A stretch of DNA of 64,000 bases, from positions 2,728,001-2,792,000 of the forward strand of contig NC_018020.1 in the NCBI RefSeq assembly GCF_000266885.1, read 5' to 3'. Of this stretch, positions 15,463-24,108 are shown piece after piece (position 1 is the stretch's first letter; each line of letters starts with the position of its first letter). The notes under the pieces are model-generated. The model was not told where the DNA came from. It did no database searches and was given only the letters and a program-made list of their open reading frames with translations. Both the position numbers and the translations under genes were made by a program. Source of the stretch: Turneriella parva DSM 21527 (GTDB lineage: Bacteria; Spirochaetota; Leptospiria; Turneriellales; Turneriellaceae).

Positions 15463-18183
15463 ATGGACGAGATTGTACCAAACTCCCAGCGATTCTTCGG
15501 TTCTGGAATGGCAAAGGCCGCCGTAATAAGTTGCTTAAAAGATGCCAAGATTGTAAGAATCGCGACCGCCTTTTTCGAGCCTACCGGATGGGCACTGCTT
15601 GCCGAAATTCTCGAGCAGAAGACCGTGCGTCTGCTTGTGGGGCGCGAAGAGGGGGCTGCAGATCGCGTGGGAGATCTTCTACGGGAATTTTTCGAAGAGC
15701 TTCACGCTGGTGGTTTGAAAGAGCACCCAACGGTTCTGAAACAACTACTTACCGCACTTCGTGGTGGCCGGCTAATCATTAAGTTATCTACTACCAAGCG
15801 ACCACAATCTTCAATAGACGTTAGGTATTTGTACCACCATGCCAAGTTGTACATGGCAGATAATCTGGGTGTTGTAGTTACCTCGGCTAACTTCACCAGA
15901 AACGGGTTGGAAATCAGTCGGGAGGCCGGCTACTTGGTTTCAGAAAAGAATGATGTCCAATACTTCGTAGATCAGTTTGACGATTATTTCGACAAAGCAG
16001 AATCTCTAACAGCTGAATTTATTCAGGCCCTAGAAGAGATACTGGAGCTTCGCTCTCCGAATGAAGTGTATTGCCGAGCACTCCTGGAAATCTACGGTAT
16101 GCCCGATGATAGTTTTTCGGGAAACTTACCCAGTCCTGCAATGTACCAGAAGCCAATAATCTCGCGCTTAGTCAGGGGAGTAACTGATTTCGGAGGAGCG
16201 TTTCTTGTAGCATCAACGGGGCTAGGCAAGACGATAATTGCTGCTCACACAGTTGCTATTCTGCGAGCTAGGGACCTGGTACACGCGGTCATGGTTTTTG
16301 CGCCGGCTGGTTTGAAAGACATGTGGTCGAAGGCTATGCGTTCAGCACGAGTCTCCAGTCGCGAATTCTCTTACCAGATCCTATCCATGGATGACTGGAA
16401 GAGATACCGGCAAGCGCTATTGTTGGATGATGAGCTCAAGAACAATCTGAACGGGGTGTTGCTTATCCTGGACGAAAGCCATCACATGCGCAATGATGAA
16501 GACAGTAAGAAAGATTCAAGATTGAGACACAGGCGCATTGATTCTGCGGTAAAAAAGGGGGCCCAGGTACTATTGCTGACTGCAACTCCCTATAGCCGCG
16601 ATGTTCAAGATATAAACAATCAACTGAAACTGTTGCCTCGCCATCTGGTTAAAGGAGAATTCTTTGAAACCAGAAAGAAATGGAACATAAATACCCCCAA
16701 AGATCTCGCTGAGCTTGCGCCGTGTACAGTATTGACAGCGCCGACGGTTATTAAACACTTTAGCCATACCGACATAAATGGCCGTCGCTATGTCGAATTT
16801 GGGAATGATCGCCGTCTTTTTTTTCCTGAAAAGATTCACCTGAAGACCATCAAATATGCCAATGCCTATAACAGCTTTCTGAAAGAACTAAAGCAGAGTA
16901 ATCTACTACGCAAGCGGATAATCAGTGAGTACGAAAGTGATCTATTTGCCGATGCTGGAAATTCCGGGAAAATAGACTATCTTTTTGAAGCGCGGCTTCT
17001 CCATCAATTCTGCTCGTCGGCTGCACAAGTAAAGGTCACACTCGATAAGCTTAGCAGAGAAGGCGGCTATGACAAGATGCGATTCGAAGCGCAGGAACAG
17101 CTTACCGTGCTTGCCGCTGCTCTATTACATCGCATCAACAAGATACCGGACGAAAAGATTTCAAGATTGACGGAAATCGTTCGTGAGCATGCCGGTGAAA
17201 AAATGGTGATCTTTTGCATATACAAGGAGACTGCAAAGGAACTGACAAAGGCTCTATCCGAAGTATTTCCCGCGTTAGTGATACGCTCAACGGTAGATTT
17301 AGATCCAGATGATCTAGATAACGTCTTGGATTTTTTTGCCCCGATAGCGAACGATAAAATCCAGCCAAATCAAGAAACGGGCGAATTTTATCAGAAAATA
17401 AAAGAAAATCGTATAGATATTTTGATCGCCTCAGAGGCAATATCGGAAGGGTTTAACCTGCAGGACGCCAGAATACTTATCAACTATGATCTACCATGGT
17501 CTATTCTTCAACTGGCCCAGCGCATGGGCAGGCTTATGCGCCCATGGCATGAACCAAGGGAACTACTGATTTTCAATTTTCTTCCCGATACTATGTATGA
17601 TGCGGAGCTCAGGCACGGCGAAACCTGGCTGAAGAGATTAGATAAACGTAACAAAGAGCACCAGTCCTTCGCGAATCTGCCTGTACTATTCCCGCCGGGT
17701 AATGAAGCAGTTAACCTCGAATCACTGAGCAATGCGCTGCAACATTTCGAATCCGCTGACTTGGAACTTGACGAAGCCATGAGCTTCATTGGGAATGCGA
17801 TGCAAGTAGAAACGAGTAGCGTGCTCGACGATCTTGCGCAAATGCCCCAAGCTGAGCACGAACGTATTCGGCGGATTCGCACTGGCTTTCGCAGCAGGGT
17901 AGTCCGATCAGCAGAAGATCCTTCTTTGTTCCTTCTCATTTCGGTTAGAAGTTCCATTTTCCCAGCTTTATTCAGGCCAGATGGGTCATTCTTTCTCCCT
18001 CCGCAGGAAATCAGTAGGCCTCTTGAGATTCTGCGAAAGAAGCGGTTCGAACCAATCATGGAGAATAACTTGGACCCTGCTTTTATGGACGATTTTCAAG
18101 AAAGGTGCTTAAAAGTGTGGCTTCGTGAATTTGGTGAAGCCCGTGACAAGGTACGAATAGTTTGTGCCCTTTTCTTCGCTTAA
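15463..18183 (+). CDS. PLD-nuclease and SF2-helicase fusion protein
   Basis: A 906-residue protein. N-terminal phospholipase-D-like domain: a single HxK motif His126-Ala-Lys128 with the following SANFTRNGLE block at about 145, as in HKD nucleases. A superfamily-2 helicase follows: motif I STGLGKT (251-257), motif II DESH (337-340), motif III TATP (373-376), and a C-terminal RecA lobe with SEAISEGFNLQ and motif VI QRMGRLMRP (686-694). A roughly 170-residue C-terminal region is not recognised. Such PLD-helicase fusions occur in defence islands and are thought to degrade or remodel foreign DNA. All core motifs appear intact. The start has a weak AGAAG site. Confidence 0.82.
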   Translation: MDEIVPNSQRFFGSGMAKAAVISCLKDAKIVRIATAFFEPTGWALLAEILEQKTVRLLVGREEGAADRVGDLLREFFEELHAGGLKEHPTVLKQLLTALRGGRLIIKLSTTKRPQSSIDVRYLYHHAKLYMADNLGVVVTSANFTRNGLEISREAGYLVSEKNDVQYFVDQFDDYFDKAESLTAEFIQALEEILELRSPNEVYCRALLEIYGMPDDSFSGNLPSPAMYQKPIISRLVRGVTDFGGAFLVASTGLGKTIIAAHTVAILRARDLVHAVMVFAPAGLKDMWSKAMRSARVSSREFSYQILSMDDWKRYRQALLLDDELKNNLNGVLLILDESHHMRNDEDSKKDSRLRHRRIDSAVKKGAQVLLLTATPYSRDVQDINNQLKLLPRHLVKGEFFETRKKWNINTPKDLAELAPCTVLTAPTVIKHFSHTDINGRRYVEFGNDRRLFFPEKIHLKTIKYANAYNSFLKELKQSNLLRKRIISEYESDLFADAGNSGKIDYLFEARLLHQFCSSAAQVKVTLDKLSREGGYDKMRFEAQEQLTVLAAALLHRINKIPDEKISRLTEIVREHAGEKMVIFCIYKETAKELTKALSEVFPALVIRSTVDLDPDDLDNVLDFFAPIANDKIQPNQETGEFYQKIKENRIDILIASEAISEGFNLQDARILINYDLPWSILQLAQRMGRLMRPWHEPRELLIFNFLPDTMYDAELRHGETWLKRLDKRNKEHQSFANLPVLFPPGNEAVNLESLSNALQHFESADLELDEAMSFIGNAMQVETSSVLDDLAQMPQAEHERIRRIRTGFRSRVVRSAEDPSLFLLISVRSSIFPALFRPDGSFFLPPQEISRPLEILRKKRFEPIMENNLDPAFMDDFQERCLKVWLREFGEARDKVRIVCALFFA

Positions 18184-18295
18184 GGAAGCCGTTACGAACC
18201 AGAGAGATATCGAAGTGGGTCAATTTCAGGCTGTGGTGGCCCGCAGTTATATGTATTCGTGTCGTGACTCAATCTGAGTGAGACCACAGAAATTG

Positions 18296-18322
18296 TTGCC
18301 AATAGGCACACATTGTCATAAT
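18296..18322 (+). promoter_or_regulatory. Candidate promoter of the toxin-antitoxin pair
   Basis: TTGCCA (18296-18301), a 15-bp spacer and CATAAT (18317-18322), with TATA directly after. The proposed GTG start lies about 10 nt further, so the mRNA would be nearly leaderless. The short spacing is a weakness. Confidence 0.35.
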
Positions 18323-18331
18323 ATAGGCACG

Positions 18332-18607
18332 GTGAAGGATATTCGATGGAATACTGAGAAGAATCAGAAACTTATCGATGAGCGCGGTATCTCGTTTGAG
18401 AACATCGTGGATTATTTAGAGCGAGGTGAGATTCTTGAAGTTTTTGATCACCCAAATCAGGACAAGTACAAAGCGCAAAAGGTGTTCAGCATTCAGATTA
18501 CCGATTATGTCTATTTGGTTCCATTTGTTGAAACGGAATCGGAAATTTTCCTGAAGACGATCATTCCTAGCAGGCAGGCGACTAAAAAGCACAGGGGCGG
18601 AAAATAG
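18332..18607 (+). CDS. BrnT-family toxin
   Basis: A 91-residue protein starting (GTG) MKDIRWNTEKNQKLIDERGI, followed by FENIVDYLERGEILEVFDHP, QDKYKAQKVFSIQITDYVYL and a final KTIIPSRQATKKHRG. The BrnT pattern is a W-(D/N)-x-x-K-x-x-x-N/K-x-x-x-(R/H)GI-x-F opening and a terminal (I/T)-I-S/P-x-R-x-A. BrnT proteins are RelE-like ribonuclease toxins. An in-frame ATG at 18278 would add 18 unlikely residues and would place the promoter inside the gene. The antitoxin starts 1 bp later. Confidence 0.75.
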   Translation: MKDIRWNTEKNQKLIDERGISFENIVDYLERGEILEVFDHPNQDKYKAQKVFSIQITDYVYLVPFVETESEIFLKTIIPSRQATKKHRGGK

Positions 18608-18608
18608 C

Positions 18609-18896
18609 ATGAAAAAGAGATTGAACTTAGATCATGAAGAAAACGAAATTCTTTCGGCTTATGAGTCCGGGAATTACCGAAGCTTACCTGATCAGAGCAA
18701 GCTGATAAAGAAATACACAAGTTACGCACGAAGTGCTAGTAAGAAAGACAAACGTATCAATATCAGACTAGCTGGAAATGACCTCGAACATTTGCAGAAG
18801 ATGGCCGTACAAGAAGGATTACCATATCAGACTCTAGTTGCAAGTCTGATACACAAATATGTCACAGGGCGCCTTGTCGAAAAACGCGGAGCTTGA
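18609..18896 (+). CDS. BrnA/CopG-type antitoxin
   Basis: A 95-residue protein. The C-terminal part (INIRLAGNDLEHLQKMAVQE, then YQTLVASLIHKYVTGRL) is a ribbon-helix-helix DNA-binding domain of the CopG/BrnA kind. The N-terminal part (ENEILSAYESGNYRSLPDQS) is the toxin-binding tail usual for this subgroup. It should neutralise the BrnT-like toxin and autorepress. A fragment with the same N-terminal part lies at 32299-32469. Confidence 0.8.
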   Translation: MKKRLNLDHEENEILSAYESGNYRSLPDQSKLIKKYTSYARSASKKDKRINIRLAGNDLEHLQKMAVQEGLPYQTLVASLIHKYVTGRLVEKRGA

Positions 18897-18917
18897 AGAT
18901 AAAATTAGTTAGAAGAC

Positions 18918-19355
18918 CTATTTCGCTTTGTTAATATTTCGCAATTCTTCTGTCGTGCATTGCCCCCAGGAATTTCTTCGCTTTGGTTGCTTTCTGTCCT
19001 TGCTTTGCTGAGACCGATTAAAATTCGAAATCCTATCTAGGGCTTGATGCCAGGCCGCTTTATGCCGCGGTACTGTCGCGGGTGAAAGCCGTTTCTTGGT
19101 TGCCGAGTACCTTGCAATACTCAAGCAGATAGAGCGAATTTCTGCGATTGAGTATCTACGCGCCAACGTAGCCAGGGTACTGTCAACCAGGCAGATATTA
19201 TCGAACTGTTTTATACCACCTTGGTGCATTGGCACCTTCAAGACAATCGACGTGCTCTCAGGTTGCAGTTCCCGACCAGATAAAAAGCACCGGTAATCTT
19301 GGATTTCCCTGAGTAGTTTATAGAAATCTCCGGCTGTCATTTTCCATCGTTTCAT
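18918..19355 (-). CDS. HNH-fold-like protein lacking the catalytic His (module B)
   Basis: A 145-residue paralogue of the 9215-9508 product. Its ATG overlaps the stop of transposase B (ATGA). Shared pattern: T-A-x-DFY-x-LL, Y-x-C-x-L, REL-x-PEST, P-x-x-x-GG, F-x-N-I-x-LVD. As in module A, the residue expected to be the HNH catalytic His is hydrophobic (STSIVLKVP). It has an extra basic C-terminal tail of about 50 residues (HKAAWHQALDRISNFNRSQQ, then KDRKQPKRR), perhaps for nucleic-acid binding. No homologue of the third gene of module A follows; the convergent antitoxin gene ends 21 bp away. Confidence 0.55.
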   Translation of the reverse strand: MKRWKMTAGDFYKLLREIQDYRCFLSGRELQPESTSIVLKVPMHQGGIKQFDNICLVDSTLATLARRYSIAEIRSICLSIARYSATKKRLSPATVPRHKAAWHQALDRISNFNRSQQSKDRKQPKRRNSWGQCTTEELRNINKAK

Positions 19356-21133
19356 TTGACGCTCGCTATCTGGTTTTCCCAGATTCTGGCGAAACGATGC
19401 CCCATTTCTTTGGGCATCACGTACAAAATGGGTACCAGCACAGTACCAATGCGCCTGATATCATAGGATTTTCCATGCTTCGATCTTGTGTCCCTATTGA
19501 GACTCCGCATCTCTATGAGTCCGTGCCCTTGCAGTACTGGCAGAATGCGAAAAAACGAGCGCGTAGATATCTCGAGTTGGTCGGCAAGCTCGCGAAACTC
19601 TAGGTACGATTCCTGAGGTAGGGCCTCCCATACCTTTTCAGCCAAGACTTCGAATGCACGCTGCTTACGCCGTTGATCCTTTGTTGGCCTCGACTCGATC
19701 CAGCATGACCGTGTGTCCTGAAGTTTCTGCAGCCGAGCCCGCAGTAAAGGATTAGGCTCTGCCTCCAACTTGCTTTGAGCCGCTTCTTGCTTAGCTTTTG
19801 AGTTGAGTTCTTGAATCTCTATTAGCGTGAGAGCCTCAAATTCCCACTGACGGACTTGGTCACTGATTCGATAGGACGCCTGAGCCGACATCATTTCCTT
19901 ATTTAATCCCCGCACGGCCGGGGCCCTTTCGCTTGCCGCGGGCAGCGGCTTCTGGCTGGCCCTATGGTGTGCGGCGGGGTTGGTCCGGTTTTCCTGGGCT
20001 CTGCCCTGGTACTTGTGAGGTACTGCCTCTTTCTTTTGCTCTATCAGTTCGAGTATATCGAAGTGCTTGAGGTTTCTGATGAAGGCAAATTCATTGAGGT
20101 ATAGTTGGCTGTATTTTGGGTTAATCCATCTATAGGCTGTGAAGCTTTGCTTAACCAGTGCATTTAGTCCTTCCGCGACATTACAGTTTACTCCTTTCTT
20201 TGACCATCTGTTTCTTGCGAACTTATACCTCTTGTCCTTACTCCTTGCATTGTGGTTCACCATTCTGTGGTTCTTTCCCGTGAATGCTCTGTATCCCATG
20301 TCCGTAAATATCGGAGTATTATGGGGCATGTACTTTCTTATCAACGGGTTCAGTGTATTCATCTTCTGGTCACTGATACTGTCGAAAAATGCTGGTCCCT
20401 GCCTAATGCCAAAGGTGTTTACCAGGGTTCCCATCTGTTCACCGCCCAGCGATTGCGACCTGTAAATACTGGACGTCTGGCCCTTTCTCTTATATCTCTT
20501 TCTGCCCTTATTTGCCCTTTGTGAGCAACTATAGAGGACTACTGTATCCGCCTGTGGTATCGGTACTTCTCTTGATAATTCTGATAGGTCTGCTTCCGTA
20601 TCTTTTGGTAGATCAAACCCTTCAAATGTTTGGGCCAGGACTTCATACAGCCGTTTCTGCATCTGTTCTATATGAGTACTGGCGAATACCTGTATTCTAC
20701 GCTTTAACCTTAATGCGGATTCAGTGGTTATTCCCAGTCTTCTCTGTATCTGAGCTGTCGTCACTACATTCGGATGCTGTATTACCATTTCACGTAATAC
20801 CAGGCCAAACATCCATCTACCTAGTTTCAAATGGTGAAGGGGTGTGCCTACCAACCTTGACTGCTGCTTATGACAATCGGGACAACGTAGCATTAAGTCC
20901 CGCTTTCCGTCTACTTGGGTTAACTTCTTTCCACAGCACTCCTTAGGGTAAAAGACGTTTAATAGTTGATCTGTCAGTTCTGTGTAAAGCTCTGATTCAG
21001 CTATGGGGACAGACTTCTTCGCCGTTTGCGGGGATTCCGTAGGGAAGATCTCGAGTACATTTAACCCTGGCGCCGCAATCTGCGGCGGCAGGTTCGACAA
21101 CCGGGGCCTCCGGTCATTTCTGCAAGTCGACAT
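19352..21133 (-). CDS. IS1595/ISXO2-like DDE transposase with C-terminal extension (module B)
   Basis: A 593-residue protein from ATG 21133 (TTG at 21157 is an alternative). Zinc-ribbon remnant KECCG...LRCPDCHKQQSRLVGTPL, HTH (TTAQIQRRLGITTESALRLK), DDE core (ADTVVLYSCSQRANKGRKRY, PIFTDMGYR, CNVAEGLNALVKQ, SQLYLNEFAFIRN). The linker at about residues 385-415 is encoded by an inserted 89-bp repeat also found behind tRNA-Leu, followed by a roughly 190-residue C-terminal part homologous to that of transposase A (EALTLIEIQEL ... SYLEFRELADQLEISTRSFF). The DDE residues look intact. It is coupled to the HNH-like gene and divergent from hsdM. The plus-strand frames with hydrophobic translations over this gene are shadows. 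Confidence 0.8.
   Translation of the reverse strand: MSTCRNDRRPRLSNLPPQIAAPGLNVLEIFPTESPQTAKKSVPIAESELYTELTDQLLNVFYPKECCGKKLTQVDGKRDLMLRCPDCHKQQSRLVGTPLHHLKLGRWMFGLVLREMVIQHPNVVTTAQIQRRLGITTESALRLKRRIQVFASTHIEQMQKRLYEVLAQTFEGFDLPKDTEADLSELSREVPIPQADTVVLYSCSQRANKGRKRYKRKGQTSSIYRSQSLGGEQMGTLVNTFGIRQGPAFFDSISDQKMNTLNPLIRKYMPHNTPIFTDMGYRAFTGKNHRMVNHNARSKDKRYKFARNRWSKKGVNCNVAEGLNALVKQSFTAYRWINPKYSQLYLNEFAFIRNLKHFDILELIEQKKEAVPHKYQGRAQENRTNPAAHHRASQKPLPAASERAPAVRGLNKEMMSAQASYRISDQVRQWEFEALTLIEIQELNSKAKQEAAQSKLEAEPNPLLRARLQKLQDTRSCWIESRPTKDQRRKQRAFEVLAEKVWEALPQESYLEFRELADQLEISTRSFFRILPVLQGHGLIEMRSLNRDTRSKHGKSYDIRRIGTVLVPILYVMPKEMGHRFARIWENQIASVK
19892..19980 (+). repeat. 89-bp repeat, copy 2, inside transposase B
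   Basis: Same orientation as 7331-7419 and differing at two positions (…CACGGCC… for …CACGTCC…, CTTTCGC for CTTTTGC). On the minus strand it is read in frame as part of the linker between the DDE core and the C-terminal domain ([20 protein letters not shown]). The match stops exactly where the IS3 element begins in copy 1. Confidence 0.75.
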
Positions 21134-21185
21134 TAGCCACTCTGCTTGACTGAACAATCAGCAATTATGATTTCCTCCCATCACC

Positions 21186-22937
21186 ATGCCGACCGCGAAG
21201 AAGAAGACTGCAGCCTCGAAATCGGCTAAGGCCAGCACCCCCAAGGGGAAATCCCCCTCTGTAGCATCTGCTAAAACGGTCGCGAAGGCCGGTAAGGCAG
21301 GCAATCAAGCGGTCGGCAAGCCGACCCAGTCGGCCAATCTCGGCTTTGAAGCAACACTCTTTAAAGCCGCCGACAAGCTGCGCAACAATATGGATGCGGC
21401 GGAGTACAAGCATGTTGTGCTCGGGCTGATCTTTCTCAAGTATATTTCTGACGCGTTTCAAGAGAAGCATGACCAGCTTGTGGCTGAGCAGGCGCAGGGG
21501 GCTGACCCTGAAGATCGCGACGAGTACAAGGCCGACAATATCTTCTGGGTGCCGAAAGAGGCGCGGTGGTCGTTCATACAGGCGAAGGCGAAGATGCCAG
21601 AGATTGGCAAGCTGCTCGACGATGCGATGGATGCGATTGAGCATGACAACGAATCGCTCAAGGGCGTGTTGCCGAAGAACTATGCGCGCCCGGCGCTCGA
21701 CAAGCAGCGGCTCGGCGAGCTGATCGACCTCATTGCCACGATTGGCCTTGGTCGCAAAGAGAATAAGTCGAAGGACATTCTCGGCCGGGTGTATGAATAC
21801 TTTCTGTCAGAGTTTGCCAGCGCAGAGGGCAAGAAGGGCGGCCAGTTCTATACGCCGCGCTGTGTGGTGCAGACGCTGGTGACGATGCTCGCGCCGTACA
21901 AAGGGCGTGTCTATGACCCGTGCTGTGGTTCGGGCGGCATGTTCGTGCAGAGTGAAAAGTTCATCGAAGAACATGGCGGCAAGCTGGGTGACATTTCGGT
22001 CTATGGTCAGGAGTCGAACTCGACCACGTGGCGGCTCGCCAAGATGAACCTCGCGATTCGCGGCATCGACTCGAACCTCGGGCAGCAGTGGGCTGATACG
22101 TTTCGCAATGACCAGCACAAAGACCTCAAGGCAGACTATGTGCTGGCAAACCCGCCGTTCAATGATTCTGACTGGGGTGGCGAACACCTGCGCGAAGATG
22201 TGCGCTGGCAATACGGCACACCGCCGTCGGGCAATGCTAACTTTGCCTGGGTGCAGCATTTCATTCATCACCTGTCGCCGACGGGTCAGGCAGGCTTTGT
22301 GCTCGCGAATGGTTCGATGAGCTCGCAGTCATCGGGCGAAGGCGAGATTCGCAAGGCCATCGTCGAAGCCGACTTGGTGGATTGCATGGTTGCCCTGCCA
22401 GGGCAGCTGTTCTATTCGACGCAGATTCCTGTGTGCCTATGGTTTCTGACACGCGACAAGCGCGGCACTTCGACTGCGCTCAGTGACCGCAAGTATCGTG
22501 ACAGGCGAAACGAGGTGCTGTTCATCGATGCCCGCAAGATGGGCGCGATGATCGATCGGGCGCACCGAGAGCTGACGGATGCAGATATTGAGAAGATTGC
22601 AGGCACGTATCACGCATGGCGTGGCGATACTTCGGCTTCCCCTCGACTCCGCTCGGGGAGCGCCGAAGGCCGGTTGCTGAGCGGAGCCGAAGCACCGGCA
22701 AAGTATGCGGATGTACCCGGTTTCTGCAAGAGTGCGACACTGGATGAAATACGCGAACACAACTACGTGCTGACGCCGGGACGCTATGTTGGCGCTGAGG
22801 ATGTCGAAGAGGATGATGAAGCCTTTGAAGACAAGATGCAACGGCTGACGCAGCAACTCTATGCGCAGATGGCAGAGGGTGAAAAACTGGATACTGTCAT
22901 AAAGAAGAATCTGAAGGAGCTTGGATTTGTTGGCTGA
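21186..22937 (+). CDS. hsdM: Type I restriction-modification N6-adenine methyltransferase
   Basis: A 583-residue HsdM. Residues 1-55 form a Lys/Ala/Ser/Pro-rich tail ([19 protein letters not shown]) absent from ordinary HsdM. Then come the HsdM N-terminal helices ([20 protein letters not shown]), the SAM-binding motif [10 protein letters not shown] (244-253) and catalytic NPPF (322-325). An in-frame palindromic element encodes about residues 482-503. It methylates the target sites set by HsdS. There is no clear Shine-Dalgarno; the start context ACCATGCCGACCGC is also found at hsdR. It is followed by hsdS with a short overlap. Confidence 0.92.
   Translation: MPTAKKKTAASKSAKASTPKGKSPSVASAKTVAKAGKAGNQAVGKPTQSANLGFEATLFKAADKLRNNMDAAEYKHVVLGLIFLKYISDAFQEKHDQLVAEQAQGADPEDRDEYKADNIFWVPKEARWSFIQAKAKMPEIGKLLDDAMDAIEHDNESLKGVLPKNYARPALDKQRLGELIDLIATIGLGRKENKSKDILGRVYEYFLSEFASAEGKKGGQFYTPRCVVQTLVTMLAPYKGRVYDPCCGSGGMFVQSEKFIEEHGGKLGDISVYGQESNSTTWRLAKMNLAIRGIDSNLGQQWADTFRNDQHKDLKADYVLANPPFNDSDWGGEHLREDVRWQYGTPPSGNANFAWVQHFIHHLSPTGQAGFVLANGSMSSQSSGEGEIRKAIVEADLVDCMVALPGQLFYSTQIPVCLWFLTRDKRGTSTALSDRKYRDRRNEVLFIDARKMGAMIDRAHRELTDADIEKIAGTYHAWRGDTSASPRLRSGSAEGRLLSGAEAPAKYADVPGFCKSATLDEIREHNYVLTPGRYVGAEDVEEDDEAFEDKMQRLTQQLYAQMAEGEKLDTVIKKNLKELGFVG
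22630..22692 (+). repeat. Palindromic element inserted in frame in hsdM
   Basis: CTTCGGC (22630-22636) pairs with GCCGAAG at 22662-22668 and again at 22686-22692. The inner stem is TCCCC (22638-22642) / GGGGA (22655-22659), and GACTCCGCTC / GAGCGGAGCC add alternative pairing. It is translated as [20 protein letters not shown], a low-complexity stretch unlike the rest of HsdM. It resembles palindromic elements that invade coding genes in other bacteria. Confidence 0.6.
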
Positions 22938-24108
22938 GACAACAAACACTGTTAAGCTGGATGATTTTGCAACTTTTCGGTACGGGAAGATGCCAGATAA
23001 GCAACTGCTGACTGCCACTGGATATCCCGTATTCTCAGGTTATCGGATCGTTGGATACTACCCAGATTGGAATACTGACAAGGGTGAAATCATTGTCGTT
23101 GCACGTGGGGTTGGCGGCACAGGCGACGTAAAGCTAACCAAACACAAATGTTGGCTTACAAACTTAAGTATCGCAATAACTCTCGACAGACAAGTTTGCA
23201 TTCCGGAATACTTTTATTATGCATTCAAGCAAGATACGCTACGCTACCTTGATTCAGGTACATCAATTTCTCAGATTACTATAGATGACCTCCGGAGACT
23301 TCAACTAAGACTCCCACCCCTCGCCGAACAACGCGCCATCGCCCACATTCTCGGCACACTCGACGATAAGGTCGAGCTCAACCGCAAGATGAACGCAACG
23401 CTCGAAGCGATGGCGCGGGCGCTGTTCAAATCATGGTTCGTCGATTTCGACCCCGTGCGCAAGAAGCAGGCGGGGCAACCGACGGGGTTGCCGTCTGAGA
23501 TTGATGCGCTGTTTCCGGGGGAGTTTGAGGATTCGGCGTTGGGGCAAATTCCGAAGGGGTGGAGGGTTGGGAAGTTGGGGGAATGTTCAGACTTGAATTG
23601 GGGAGACACCAATACTACTAAAAGTGCGTACACCAAGACAGGCTACCCTGCTTACAGCGCTAAAGGGCAAGATGGTTTTTTGCCGTACTTCGATTTTGAC
23701 AGAACGGGAATCGTCGTCAGCGCGATTGGGAACGGTTCGGGTCAGACAATACTTGCATACGGTAAATGGTCTTGCATCAAGAACACCATGGTTTTCTGGG
23801 CAACAGATTCGAATATTTCAACTGAATATCTTTATTATTCAACGCTTGGCGTGGACAAGTGGCCGCGCCGCGGCTCGGCGCAACCATTCATATCTCAAGC
23901 CGACGCTCGCAATATGAAACTCATATTGCCCAATAATCCACTGGGAGCCAGATTTGGTGAAATAGTTGGCCATTACCTTAAAAGAGCCAACGCATTGAAA
24001 GGTGAAATTACTACCTTGGCCGAGCTCCGCGACACTCTTCTCCCCAAGCTCATCTCGGGCGAGTTGCGGGTGAAGGATGCGGAGAGGTTTGTGGGGGGCG
24101 TGGTGTGA
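22927..24108 (+). CDS. hsdS: Type I restriction-modification specificity subunit
   Basis: About 393 residues with two target-recognition domains: TRD1 ([11 protein letters not shown]... [13 protein letters not shown]) and TRD2 ([11 protein letters not shown]... [13 protein letters not shown]). They are joined by a conserved helix [20 protein letters not shown], ending with the second helix ([20 protein letters not shown]). The start is one of three in-frame TTG codons (22921, 22927, 22930) overlapping the hsdM end; 22927 sits best, 8 nt after AGGAG. It reads the bipartite DNA sequence for methylation and cleavage. Its GTGA stop overlaps the next start, so it is coupled to it. Confidence 0.9.
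   Translation: MLAETTNTVKLDDFATFRYGKMPDKQLLTATGYPVFSGYRIVGYYPDWNTDKGEIIVVARGVGGTGDVKLTKHKCWLTNLSIAITLDRQVCIPEYFYYAFKQDTLRYLDSGTSISQITIDDLRRLQLRLPPLAEQRAIAHILGTLDDKVELNRKMNATLEAMARALFKSWFVDFDPVRKKQAGQPTGLPSEIDALFPGEFEDSALGQIPKGWRVGKLGECSDLNWGDTNTTKSAYTKTGYPAYSAKGQDGFLPYFDFDRTGIVVSAIGNGSGQTILAYGKWSCIKNTMVFWATDSNISTEYLYYSTLGVDKWPRRGSAQPFISQADARNMKLILPNNPLGARFGEIVGHYLKRANALKGEITTLAELRDTLLPKLISGELRVKDAERFVGGVV

Noticed and set aside
19001-19100. Extended C-terminus of HNH-like protein B as a homologue of the third gene of module A
   Set aside because: The two sequences share no clear motif beyond basic residues.
20139-20946. Plus-strand frames with membrane-protein-like translations
   Set aside because: They lie opposite transposase B, whose protein aligns with transposase A; hydrophobicity comes from the complementary strand.
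8670-21157. A recent composite transposon formed by modules A and B
   Set aside because: The two transposases are too divergent, their ends show no matching inverted repeats that I could find, and no target duplication is visible.
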